Shown here: piece after piece, positions 8,112-15,718 of the stretch
Layout: each line of letters opens with the position of its first letter
How positions within the stretch are numbered: position 1 is the first letter of the stretch
Assembly: GCA_019309945.1 (NCBI GenBank)
Contig: JAFDFH010000010.1
Location: 1-28,515, forward strand
Length of the DNA: 28,515 bases
From: Deltaproteobacteria bacterium
GTDB taxonomy: Bacteria; Desulfobacterota; Desulfobacteria; Desulfobacterales; JAFDFH01
Direction: 5' to 3'
Translations under genes and position numbers: made by a program
Notes under the pieces: model-generated
What the model saw: the letters and a program-made list of their open reading frames with translations, nothing else
The model's database searches: none
Told to the model about the DNA's origin: nothing

Positions 8112-9188
8112 TCAATCAATCCATTGGCGTAATACGGTGCAGGTCCATTTCCCGGTCGCGTTATTCTTCACCCTTGCGACCACCGCCGTGTTTATCAATT
8201 TCATGCCATGTAATACAGCGGTAGATTCAATCCGGAACACATCACTCGAGACGGTAATCAAATCGGGATCGATTTCAAGATCGGTGCAGCCGGGTGCGTT
8301 TTTATACCATTCCGGACTTGAAAGGTCGTGAACATAAGTTGAGTCTGAAGTTTCCATCCTATAGTCGTGGATCGCTGCAGCCAAATCATCGTATTCGGCG
8401 GGCAAAAGTGCCGTAAGTACCCGAACGTCTGCTGTATTGATGTTAATTTTTCCATTAAATGTAAAGGTGTTTTTACTGATCGGTGTTCGGCCGAAGGTGG
8501 TCACATAGGGAAAGATTCCGGGCCTGGCATCTATCCCATACAGGAGGTTTTTGGTGATTCCTTTTACGAAAGCAAGTTCATCAAGATAAGTAAAGGGACT
8601 GTTTCCACAGGAATAGGGTAAGTCCAAACCTTCATAGTAGCCGGATTCCGCTCCGCTCAACCCTGTAATCGCCTCATCGTCGCCCGCGTCGAGCCAGTCT
8701 TTTAAGGAGTTGATAATGGCAGTCGGGTCAACATCCTCTAACGATTCATCTTTATAAACCATATTTCTTAGAAAGCGATCCCAGAGATTGAGTTGGGTAT
8801 TATTAAATTCCCGTCCTTCGGGGAAAATAACCAGGGCATTGATTTGTATCCTGCCGAGCTCGTCAGAAATTATAACGTCTGGTTGTCCTTCCTCGATAGG
8901 GATGTCTTGCAAGATTTCATCAATTTTATCACGATCAGCCCAATCTTCCTGCAAAGAGTCCGTATCCGAATCCATTTTGTCCCTGACAAGCATTGCCATG
9001 GCCGCGTTAAGGCCGGATGAGGCCATGTGAGCAAGGGTCAATCGATCCCTGCTTATGGCTGAAAAACTAATTTCAGACCGTGCTTTTCTGTTCAGCTCCA
9101 GCGTTGTCGCAATAAGAACCGTTATCACTAACAATGTGATTAGGATTGCGATGCCATTTTCATTTCCGATAATGCGTCCAAGAACCAT
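8112..9188 (-). CDS. gspK: Type II secretion minor pseudopilin GspK
   Basis: A 358-residue pseudopilin. The leader MVLGRIIGNENG is followed by the hydrophobic helix IAILITLLVITVLIATTL. It lacks the phenylalanine and glutamate of other pilins at mature positions 1 and 5, as is usual for GspK. A large globular domain follows, much bigger than in the other pseudopilins, with the family-typical segments SLKDWLDAGDDE and KININTADVRVLTALLP. GspK caps the pseudopilus tip with GspI and GspJ. It starts six bases after the gspJ stop. The mobile element copy A begins six bases past its own stop, leaving its C-terminus (TCTVLRQWID) intact. Confidence 0.92.
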   Translation of the reverse strand: MVLGRIIGNENGIAILITLLVITVLIATTLELNRKARSEISFSAISRDRLTLAHMASSGLNAAMAMLVRDKMDSDTDSLQEDWADRDKIDEILQDIPIEEGQPDVIISDELGRIQINALVIFPEGREFNNTQLNLWDRFLRNMVYKDESLEDVDPTAIINSLKDWLDAGDDEAITGLSGAESGYYEGLDLPYSCGNSPFTYLDELAFVKGITKNLLYGIDARPGIFPYVTTFGRTPISKNTFTFNGKININTADVRVLTALLPAEYDDLAAAIHDYRMETSDSTYVHDLSSPEWYKNAPGCTDLEIDPDLITVSSDVFRIESTAVLHGMKLINTAVVARVKNNATGKWTCTVLRQWID

Positions 9189-9194
9189 AATTGC

Positions 9195-9950
9195 CTAACT
9201 ATTGGAATTTCTGTGAACGGCAAGTGGGACCGCAGTTTCAAACGAAAAAGAATCCGTATCGTCTCCAACCTCAAGATTGACAATGATCATCGTGGGGGTT
9301 TCATATTGAAACGTTTCCGAATCTGAATCCCAGGTGGTAAATTCTCTTCCCTCGCTGTCGTAATAGGTGAATGTCAACCTCTTCACGTTTTCACACAGCA
9401 AAGGATCATTCTGCTTTTCTTTTAAGGGGCTGTACGGGTATAGGCGATCTGAGCGTCTTAGGACCAAGTGACGATCATTGTCCGGCTCAACATAATAAAT
9501 AATTTCTGCGATTCCCTTCCGAAGGTTGCGCTCGTGGGGAAGATGGGCAAAAGAGGTAAATCTGAGTTTCGCAACGGCTGTATTTCCGATATCACTGCTG
9601 GTACCGATGACGCGATAAGGATCCGGCTCATCATTAAATTCGGGGGCTGCAAACTCCGGGGGTAAAGAGACATGAATCGATTGCAAATCCTGCATTATCC
9701 GGTTCAGACAGCGTTCGGCCATAGAGTAGTAATTCATCCCCTTGTTAATGGTTTGGCTACTACTTATAACGGATCGGTAGGACCCAAAGACGGTTGTAAC
9801 AATAATCCCAAATATAAGAATTGATACGAGGATCTCCACAAGGGTAAATCCCCGGCTTGAGAACCCTGTAAGCCTTTTTGCCTTATAAATACCCATTTTT
9901 TGACCATAGGGTGGATTGGGCGTCGGGTACAATACCTTTTCCGGTTTCAA
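9195..9950 (-). CDS. gspJ: Type II secretion minor pseudopilin GspJ
   Basis: A pseudopilin with prepilin-peptidase site SSRG|FTLVEILVSILIFG: Gly at -1, Phe at +1 and Glu at +5, followed by the long N-terminal helix. The globular part (to residue 251) has FTYYDSEGREFTTWDS and a C-terminal beta-rich region typical of GspJ. The longest reading uses a TTG start seven bases after the gspI stop. An internal ATG (9896, leader MGIYKAKRLTGFSSRG) gives a more usual leader length but has no ribosome site, so the start is uncertain. GspJ forms the tip complex with GspI and GspK. Confidence 0.9.
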   Translation of the reverse strand: MKPEKVLYPTPNPPYGQKMGIYKAKRLTGFSSRGFTLVEILVSILIFGIIVTTVFGSYRSVISSSQTINKGMNYYSMAERCLNRIMQDLQSIHVSLPPEFAAPEFNDEPDPYRVIGTSSDIGNTAVAKLRFTSFAHLPHERNLRKGIAEIIYYVEPDNDRHLVLRRSDRLYPYSPLKEKQNDPLLCENVKRLTFTYYDSEGREFTTWDSDSETFQYETPTMIIVNLEVGDDTDSFSFETAVPLAVHRNSNS

Positions 9951-9957
9951 TTTAGGC

Positions 9958-10353
9958 CTATTCCTCGAAAAGTTTGTAAGATTCTAGATGATAAATCAAT
10001 TCATCAGTGTTGAATAAAACCGTCACACCGATTAATTTTAGATTGTCAGCAACGGTTCCAAGAATTTCTGATTGAACATCATCGATTGATACTTTCCAGG
10101 TATAACCCGGAAAGCGATCACCAAAGTCTCCCGAATCCGACACCAATTCGTCAATGTTTTTCGTTTCGATTTCCGTAATTTTCTTTTGTGCCAAAAGGGG
10201 TGCCGATGTTTGAAACCTTGCCGTGTTATGCATTGCAAGGGTTTGTATATGCATCTTGAAAACCGTGACCAGAACAAGTACAAGAATGGAAATGGCCACC
10301 ATGATTTCAAGGAGCGTAAACCCGTTAGTCTTCAAAACTCCGGTATTCCCCAT
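9958..10353 (-). CDS. gspI: Type II secretion minor pseudopilin GspI
   Basis: A 131-residue pseudopilin with leader MGNTGVLKTNG and cleavage before FTLLEIMVAISILVLVLVTVF, including Glu +5. A short globular domain contains YTWKVSID. GspI nucleates the GspI-J-K tip complex. The gene starts 29 bases inside gspH, with AGAGGTAAAG upstream as its ribosome site, so translation is coupled to gspH. Confidence 0.9.
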   Translation of the reverse strand: MGNTGVLKTNGFTLLEIMVAISILVLVLVTVFKMHIQTLAMHNTARFQTSAPLLAQKKITEIETKNIDELVSDSGDFGDRFPGYTWKVSIDDVQSEILGTVADNLKLIGVTVLFNTDELIYHLESYKLFEE

Positions 10354-10849
10354 ACATCTTTACCTCTGGTAAAAAAGTCTCAACTAAAAAAGAGAGCTGT
10401 TTTTCACCGTTCTCTTCAACATGAATAAACGCCCTATCCGCGTAGCCTTTGCTATAGAAAAGGATATCCGCGGTCCCGCTGGTAGTCTTTCCTTTTTGCT
10501 GGTGCTCAACATCAATTATTTTCAAATTTTTCTTAAGTTCATACCCTTTTTTAGCAGAATGTTCCAGCGCTTCTGGCACCCGATTTCCAATCGACACCCA
10601 CATGTGCTGGTTATCGATATCAACGTGGAGGACATAGACCACTTGGTCCCGAATTGCTTTTTCTCTAAGGCTTTGGGTTTTAAACATGATCCAGTTTGTC
10701 ATTTTTCGTCGCTCATCGGATAAAATCGTATCCTGGAGCCGAGGCATGGCAATGAAAAGCAACAGACTAATCAATGTAACGACGACGATGAGTTCAATTA
10801 GCGTGAATCCGGCTGGAAGGTTAGAACACCCTATCGGAGTTACCTTCAT
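10325..10849 (-). CDS. gspH: Type II secretion minor pseudopilin GspH
   Basis: A pseudopilin with site NLPAG|FTLIELIVVVTLISLLLFIAMP and Glu +5. I place the start at the ATG at 10849 (leader MKVTPIGCSNLPAG) because AAAAGGGG lies three bases upstream. A GTG at 10894 would overlap the gspG stop and add 15 residues, giving an unusually long leader. The 174-residue product is in the normal GspH range. GspH sits between the major pseudopilin shaft and the tip. Confidence 0.88.
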   Translation of the reverse strand: MKVTPIGCSNLPAGFTLIELIVVVTLISLLLFIAMPRLQDTILSDERRKMTNWIMFKTQSLREKAIRDQVVYVLHVDIDNQHMWVSIGNRVPEALEHSAKKGYELKKNLKIIDVEHQQKGKTTSGTADILFYSKGYADRAFIHVEENGEKQLSFLVETFLPEVKMYGEYRSFED

Positions 10850-10890
10850 TGGTCCCCTTTTACTTTCCGTTTCCGAAATTACGCACACTT

Positions 10891-11346
10891 TCACTCAATG
10901 TCCCAATTGTTGATGTCTTGATTTTTGCCTTCACCTCCGGACACACCGTCGCTTCCATATGAGATGATGTCACATTCCCCATGGACACCCGGACTCAGGT
11001 AAATAAATTCATTACCCCAGGGATCTTTCGGTAATTTGCCCTTCTCGAGATAGCCACCCTCACGCCATTTCTTCGGAATTATTCCTGTAGAGGCTTTTTC
11101 AACCAACGCCTGCAACCCCTGTTCAGTGCTCGGGTACGCTCCCGTATCCAGCTTGTATAATTTCAGAGCGGTTTCCAGGCTTTCGATTTGAATCATTGCC
11201 TTGAGTTGCTTGGCTTCCTCGGGCCGTCCCATAATCCGTGGCACAATAAGGCCGGCAAGAATCCCCAGGATTACAATAACAACCATCAATTCAATCAGCG
11301 TAAACCCCCGGGTGTCATTTTTTATAAACAGTATCTTTGTATTCAT
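10891..11346 (-). CDS. gspG: Type II secretion major pseudopilin GspG
   Basis: The major pseudopilin, 151 residues from the ATG at 11346, which has a strong AGGAGG site; the frame extends further upstream without better support. The leader MNTKILFIKNDTRG is cleaved before FTLIELMVVIVILGILAGLIVPRIMGRPEEA, the near-invariant GspG helix. The globular part has YPSTEQGLQALV, LPKDPWGNEFIYLSPG and a C-terminal Asp-rich loop (SDGVSGGEGKNQDI) matching the GspG calcium site. The 441 bases between gspF and gspG are filled by two palindromic elements that would separate an otherwise tight gene pair. Confidence 0.95.
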   Translation of the reverse strand: MNTKILFIKNDTRGFTLIELMVVIVILGILAGLIVPRIMGRPEEAKQLKAMIQIESLETALKLYKLDTGAYPSTEQGLQALVEKASTGIIPKKWREGGYLEKGKLPKDPWGNEFIYLSPGVHGECDIISYGSDGVSGGEGKNQDINNWDIE

Positions 11347-11382
11347 TATTAATCCTCCTCTATCTGACCTCTGACTTCCGAC

Positions 11383-11641
11383 CTCTGCATCGCAACTTCT
11401 CAAAAACTTATGGTTAAACCTACCAGCGGAGTCATCCGGTAATTTTTTTCAAAGCGGGCAACTGTTTGAAGCCGTTTAGGGCGGCTTACAGTGATCCGAA
11501 CAGCATAAATTGTTGATTGTAGCCTGTTTGTGCTAAGGGGTCACTGTTAGGCGCCCTTAACGGCAAGTTTTGACCGTATTGAAAAAATTACCGGATGGCG
11601 CAGCGGACCTACCGGAACATATTGAGAAGTTACTCTGCATC
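11383..11641. mobile_element. Family 1 element (copy C), long imperfect palindrome
   Basis: The element proper is 11392-11633 (242 bp). Its left tip GCAACTTCTCAA matches the complement of the right tip TTGAGAAGTTAC with one mismatch. The 8-bp sequence TCTGCATC repeats at 11384-11391 and 11634-11641, extended to nine bases by a shared C. Most of the interior is also self-complementary: a GCCGTT(T/A)AGGGCG segment near 11474 pairs with its complement near 11550-11563, and TCCGGTAATTTTTT near 11437 pairs with one near 11581-11595. It carries no ORF. Tip form (GTAAC-like start, 12 bp) and duplication length agree with copies A and B. Confidence 0.75.
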
Positions 11642-11647
11642 TACTTA

Positions 11648-11788
11648 GTGTCCGTCCAGAAACGAGGATTTTTGTTCGAGATCAAGACATGCGAAAAATT
11701 TTACCGCAGGTATATAGTTGATATTCCGAGGATAAAATTTTGAGCATAACGCAGCGATCGGGCAAAAAGACCGTTTCTGGATGGGCAC
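11648..11788. mobile_element. Family 2 palindromic element (copy a), at the gspF stop codon
   Basis: A 141-bp element starting GTGTCCGTCCAGAAACG and ending with the near-complement CGTTTCTGGATGGGCAC. TACTTA flanks both sides (11642-11647 and 11789-11794). The core (TTTTGTTC-AGATCAAG near 11672 and ATAAAATTTTGAGCATAACG near 11733) recurs in the copies at 17787, 22935 and 27085. The copy at 22935-23075 is the same sequence in reverse orientation with identical length. It has no ORF. The gspF stop TAG (11790-11788 on the minus strand) is made of TA from the duplication and G from the element. Confidence 0.8.
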
Positions 11789-13014
11789 TACTTAATAAGC
11801 TGATTCATTTCAAATATCGGCAGACAAATGGACAGCACGATAAACCCCACGATAAGCCCCATGACCAATATCATTACAGGTTCAAGCAATGATGTCATCT
11901 GCATGATGCTGGATTCAACTTCATTTTCATAAACATCTGCGATCTTATTCAACATGGATTCGAGTTCGCCACTCTGTTCGCCGACCTGAATCATCTGAAT
12001 TGAAAGAAACGGCAGAGTCTTCGTTTCTTCCAGAGCGTTGCCGAGTCCCTTGCCTTGGCCAACCTCCGCCGATGCTTCTTCGATTGCTTTGGATATCAGT
12101 ACATTGCCTACAATATTTTTGACAATTTCGAGTGAAGAAAGCATGGTCACGCCGTTTTCAAGGAGTGAACCGAGGGTCCGGGCAAATCGTGCGACCGCCA
12201 GTTTTTTTACTAATGGACCGACACCCGGCAATGAAAGGGTTGTTTTATCTACCATGAATTGCCCTTTTACGGTTTTTCTGATGCCCCGGAATGTGAAAAT
12301 CATCCCCCCGATCACGACCAATAGCAACCACCAAAAAGATTTAAAGAAGTTGCTGGACGCTATCAGCAAGCGTGTCGAGGGCGGCAGCACTTGATTCATA
12401 TCCGTGAAGATGGTCGTGATGCCGGGGACAATAAAAGTCATCAGAAGAAATAGAACAACCACTCCTATGAAGGCCATCAAAACCGGATAGGCAAGTACTG
12501 TTCTAATTCGATTATTGAGCGCCTGCTGTTTTTCGCTGATATCCGCAAGGCGTTCCAGAATAATCTCCAGGCTCCCGGAAGATTCACCGGCTCGCACCAT
12601 GTTCACGTAAAAGGGCGGGAATATATGCGGATAAAAAGACAGGGCCTCGGCAAAACTGTTTCCTTCCACAATGGCATCTTTGATCCGGGCCAGCACGCGA
12701 TTCAGTCCGTGGGATTTTGTCGGCCGTATCAACGTATCGATTGCAGATACAAGTGGAAAGCCGGCACCGACAAGTGTTGATAGCTGCCGGGTCATCATTG
12801 AAATGTCAGACGTCTTCACACGCGTAAAAAATCGTATATGCGAAAAAACTTCTGTATCTTTTTTTGTTTGGGTTTCAAGGACTTCCTTGATTGAAACAGG
12901 GAAATTCTTGGCAACCCGGAGCTTTTGACGGGCTGCCGAAGCACTTTCGGCATCAATTATTCCCTTGATGTTCTTACCCCTCGGATCTAAGGCTTTATAT
13001 TCGAATACCGGCAT
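11788..13014 (-). CDS. gspF: Type II secretion inner-membrane platform protein GspF
   Basis: A polytopic inner-membrane protein of 408 residues with two repeated T2SSF domains. The first spans about 75-195, starting TRVKTSDISMMTRQLSTLVGAG. The second spans about 275-400, including VARFARTLGSLLENGVTMLSSLEI. Three membrane helices lie near 170-200, 222-242 and 375-400. GspF is the rotor-like core to which GspE couples. The N-terminus MPVFEYKALDPRGKNIKG is the family hallmark, which fixes the start. Downstream, its last codons abut a palindromic repeat that supplies the third stop-codon base. The ribosome site is weak. Confidence 0.95.
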   Translation of the reverse strand: MPVFEYKALDPRGKNIKGIIDAESASAARQKLRVAKNFPVSIKEVLETQTKKDTEVFSHIRFFTRVKTSDISMMTRQLSTLVGAGFPLVSAIDTLIRPTKSHGLNRVLARIKDAIVEGNSFAEALSFYPHIFPPFYVNMVRAGESSGSLEIILERLADISEKQQALNNRIRTVLAYPVLMAFIGVVVLFLLMTFIVPGITTIFTDMNQVLPPSTRLLIASSNFFKSFWWLLLVVIGGMIFTFRGIRKTVKGQFMVDKTTLSLPGVGPLVKKLAVARFARTLGSLLENGVTMLSSLEIVKNIVGNVLISKAIEEASAEVGQGKGLGNALEETKTLPFLSIQMIQVGEQSGELESMLNKIADVYENEVESSIMQMTSLLEPVMILVMGLIVGFIVLSICLPIFEMNQLIK

Positions 13015-13111
13015 TTTGAACCATGACTATAATAATATCGTTAATGTAATCGCCTAATCGAGCCGAAATTCGATCAGGTACTGAATAACGTCGAGATTAC
13101 CTCCGATTTTT

Positions 13112-13639
13112 TTACTTTTTAGAGTGAAGCGACCGGGGGTTTACGGACAAGAAGGCATTAATAAAAATGGCAACCATGTCTTTTGTGTTGGCACGGATCG
13201 CCTTAAAGTTTGACGTTGCACTCACATAGCGTTTGGACCATGTTGACGCATCAACCTCGATTTCGGGTTTTCGTTTCAAAAAAACATCCTGGTGAAATTC
13301 AAGTTGGATGGAATATACGTATTCCTTTGACTTGAATGCATCGACATTGACATAAAGATACGACGTCCCCGGAACCCATAGCCCATTCTCCCTGGTCAAC
13401 ACCTGAATTCCCGCTTCCTGCAGCTTTGATTCCACATCCGAAGCGATCTGGCTTTGGGTTAGACCTTCCCGCTTCATTTCAGAGGATATCGATTCTACCA
13501 GCACGGCGACACCCGGAAGGCCGCTCAGGGAAGATCGCGTATATTCGTTGTCCGAAGCAAATGGATTCGCAACCAATTTTACCAGGCCAAAAACCAAAGC
13601 CAAGCCCACAAAAAGCGTAATTCGTTGGAATTTATTCAT
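13112..13639 (-). CDS. Conserved hypothetical exported protein at head of the gsp locus
   Basis: A 175-residue protein with an N-terminal signal-like helix (residues 7-26, ITLFVGLALVFGLVKLVANP) and a soluble domain. GLPGVAVLVESISSEMKREGLTQSQIASDVESKLQEAGIQVL resembles uncharacterised periplasmic proteins that share a GLT-x(3)-I/L-x(2)-DVE-x-KL-x-x-AGI pattern. Ribosome site AAGGAG lies six bases before the ATG. It is the first gene on the strand that continues into gspF 97 bases later, so co-transcription is plausible. It is not one of the named gsp components; GspC would need a PDZ or HR domain, which I do not see. Function unknown. Confidence 0.7.
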   Translation of the reverse strand: MNKFQRITLFVGLALVFGLVKLVANPFASDNEYTRSSLSGLPGVAVLVESISSEMKREGLTQSQIASDVESKLQEAGIQVLTRENGLWVPGTSYLYVNVDAFKSKEYVYSIQLEFHQDVFLKRKPEIEVDASTWSKRYVSATSNFKAIRANTKDMVAIFINAFLSVNPRSLHSKK

Positions 13640-13986
13640 ATGCCACTCCTTATGATTAAAAATTGATGGTCCCTCAGAACGTTTGATAAACGACCTTTTT
13701 ATGGACGTGTTAGGCGATAGTACATTCCTTCTCTAACACATTGTGCAAAAATCTTAAAATAAAATTGACAGCTTCGTAAAAAGTAACGCTAATGGCTAAG
13801 TAAAAAGGCCCAGGTCAATAAATTGTTGACTGAATTCTTTTTAATGCTTAATACCACAGGGTCTGAAGAGTTTTTGGAACAACCTGTGTGGTGTCTGTGT
13901 GGGTTTTTTTTGTGTATTTTTAGAACCCTATTGAACCTTTTTCAAGGGACGCACAAATGGGGCCATAACGTTAGCGAACGGAAAAA
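13640..13986. other. Divergent intergenic region with inverted repeats
   Basis: No gene is seen. The region holds an inverted pair GTGTTAG / CTAACAC (13707-13713, 13733-13739) and a 20-base repeat end (13765-13784). It also has a stem ACCACAGG ... CCTGTGTGGT (13853-13860, 13883-13892) followed by a T-run. A weak promoter-like pair for lnt is TTGACT at 13826 with TAATAC 17 bases later. Both divergent genes must start transcription somewhere here. Confidence 0.4.
13765..13784 (+). repeat. 20-bp repeat end, partner of 16853-16872
   Basis: The 20 bases TTGACAGCTTCGTAAAAAGT are matched exactly, in inverted orientation, at 16853-16872. The pair brackets lnt and prfB. It also contains TTGACA and is followed 17 bases later by GCTAAT, a possible promoter, though that may be coincidence. 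Confidence 0.7.
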
Positions 13987-15615
13987 ATGATAAAACGCCT
14001 TTTAAGGAAAGATTTCAAGTCTTACCTGGTCGGGACTTCGAAAAGCTTCAAAAAAGAAAAAATTAAAAAAGGGGACATTTTGTTAGGCCTGTTAAGCGGC
14101 CTGTTGCTTACCGGCGCTTTCCCCAAGATCGGTATTGACTGGCTGGCCTGGTTTGCCCTGGTTCCATTATTGTTTTCCATAAAAAACCATTCCCCCAAAA
14201 ACAGTTTTCGACTCGGACTTTTAACCGGAGTTATCCATTACCTTACCCTGATATACTGGCTCAGCTATACCATGCGAACATACGGCCACCTTGACTGGTT
14301 TTTGTGTATTGCCCTCCTGATCCTATTTTCGGTCTACCTTTCCCTTTACATTGCGATCTTTTCACTAGCGTTGACAGGTTTGTGTGCAAAACCCCTCGTT
14401 TGCCTGATCATGATTCCGGTTTTTTGGGTATCCCTCGAATATATTCGATCCGTTCTACTATCCGGGTTCCCCTGGGAACTCATTGGATACTCCCAATATA
14501 AAAATTTGCATGTGATCCAAATTTCAGATATATTTGGTGTCTATGGTGTCTCTTTTTTAATTGCCATGATCAATGGGGCCATTTTCCTGGTCTTTCTTTA
14601 TGTCACGCAAACGGAATGGCAGGGCATACGGGTGCCTAAACTTCCGGCTGTCGGGTTACTCTTGATTTTCGGCTTCATTTTTTGCCTGGTATGGTTCTAT
14701 GGTAAGGGGCGCATAAATTCCATTGATGAGCAGGTTGCCGTTTCTCCGTCTGTGTCCGTTAGCATAGTCCAGGGAAATATCGATCAGGCCCTAAAATGGA
14801 ATCCTGCATTCCAGATAGGGACAATCGAAAAATATTTACGGTTGTCTCTTTCAGCCCGACCCCGTCAGCCGGATCTTGTGGTATGGCCTGAGACCGCCGC
14901 TCCGTTTTATTTTCTGCGCAATCCCAAGCTGACGGAAATGGTTATAGAAGGGATTCACCATACAGGGACGGATTTTCTGATCGGCAGTCCGTCCTATATT
15001 CGCAGGGGAAACAATATAGGACATTACAATAGCGTTTACCTGATCGGACCGGACGGGAAAATACAAGGCCAATATGACAAAGTACATCTTGTTCCGTTTG
15101 GCGAGTATGTCCCTTTTAAAAACTGGTTTCCATTTATTGGAAAAATAGTAGCAACAGTTGGTGATTTCCAGCCGGGCCAAAAAGGGAATACGATTCAATG
15201 GAAAAATTACAAATTAGGCGTTCAGATCTGCTATGAAATAATTTTTCCGGATCTTTCCAGGGCCATGGTAAAAAATAACGCCGCGTTACTCGTTAATGTA
15301 ACCAATGATGCATGGTATGGCCAATCGAGTGCACCCTACCAGCATTTCTCCATGGCCGTTTTTAGAGCTGTCGAAAACCGGCGGGCCCTTATTCGGTCGG
15401 CCAATACCGGCATCAGCGGGTTTGTGGATCCTGCCGGTCGGATTGTCGCGACAACGCCCCTTTTTCAGGAAAAAGTAATAACGCACACCATGCCCGTTAT
15501 ACAGGAAAAAACTTTCTATACCCGTTTTGGCGATGTGCTTGCCATAGCTTGCATTGGAGCAACATTAATTGTTATAATAATAACGTTAGGAAGGGCTGCT
15601 TTAAAAAAGGGTTGA
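13987..15615 (+). CDS. lnt: Apolipoprotein N-acyltransferase
   Basis: This inner-membrane enzyme adds the third acyl chain to lipoproteins. The 542 residues have several membrane helices in the first 240, including the FPKIGIDWLAWFALVPLL and SGFPWELIGYSQY segments conserved in Lnt. A periplasmic carbon-nitrogen hydrolase domain follows (about 255-500). The catalytic triad is present: Glu302 in VVWPETAAPF, Lys365 in YDKVHLVPFGEYVPF and Cys415 in GVQICYEIIFPDL. A final helix lies near 520. The first 30 residues are a basic extension longer than I expect for the family, so an internal start is possible; the ATG at 13987 has a weak ACGGAAAA site. prfB follows 103 bases later. Confidence 0.95.
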   Translation: MIKRLLRKDFKSYLVGTSKSFKKEKIKKGDILLGLLSGLLLTGAFPKIGIDWLAWFALVPLLFSIKNHSPKNSFRLGLLTGVIHYLTLIYWLSYTMRTYGHLDWFLCIALLILFSVYLSLYIAIFSLALTGLCAKPLVCLIMIPVFWVSLEYIRSVLLSGFPWELIGYSQYKNLHVIQISDIFGVYGVSFLIAMINGAIFLVFLYVTQTEWQGIRVPKLPAVGLLLIFGFIFCLVWFYGKGRINSIDEQVAVSPSVSVSIVQGNIDQALKWNPAFQIGTIEKYLRLSLSARPRQPDLVVWPETAAPFYFLRNPKLTEMVIEGIHHTGTDFLIGSPSYIRRGNNIGHYNSVYLIGPDGKIQGQYDKVHLVPFGEYVPFKNWFPFIGKIVATVGDFQPGQKGNTIQWKNYKLGVQICYEIIFPDLSRAMVKNNAALLVNVTNDAWYGQSSAPYQHFSMAVFRAVENRRALIRSANTGISGFVDPAGRIVATTPLFQEKVITHTMPVIQEKTFYTRFGDVLAIACIGATLIVIIITLGRAALKKG

Positions 15616-15718
15616 ATCTTAAGTCGCGCTTGAACGCAAAGCCCCTTCAGGCACGATTTGGGATTTAATTAATATAACTTTTTTAGTTCCGGTTTATCCG
15701 GGTTAGGAGGTACACGCA

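Noticed and set aside
13853..13905. Intrinsic terminator before lnt
   Set aside because: The stem ACCACAGG/CCTGTGTGGT is imperfect with a 22-base loop, and no upstream plus-strand gene ends here.
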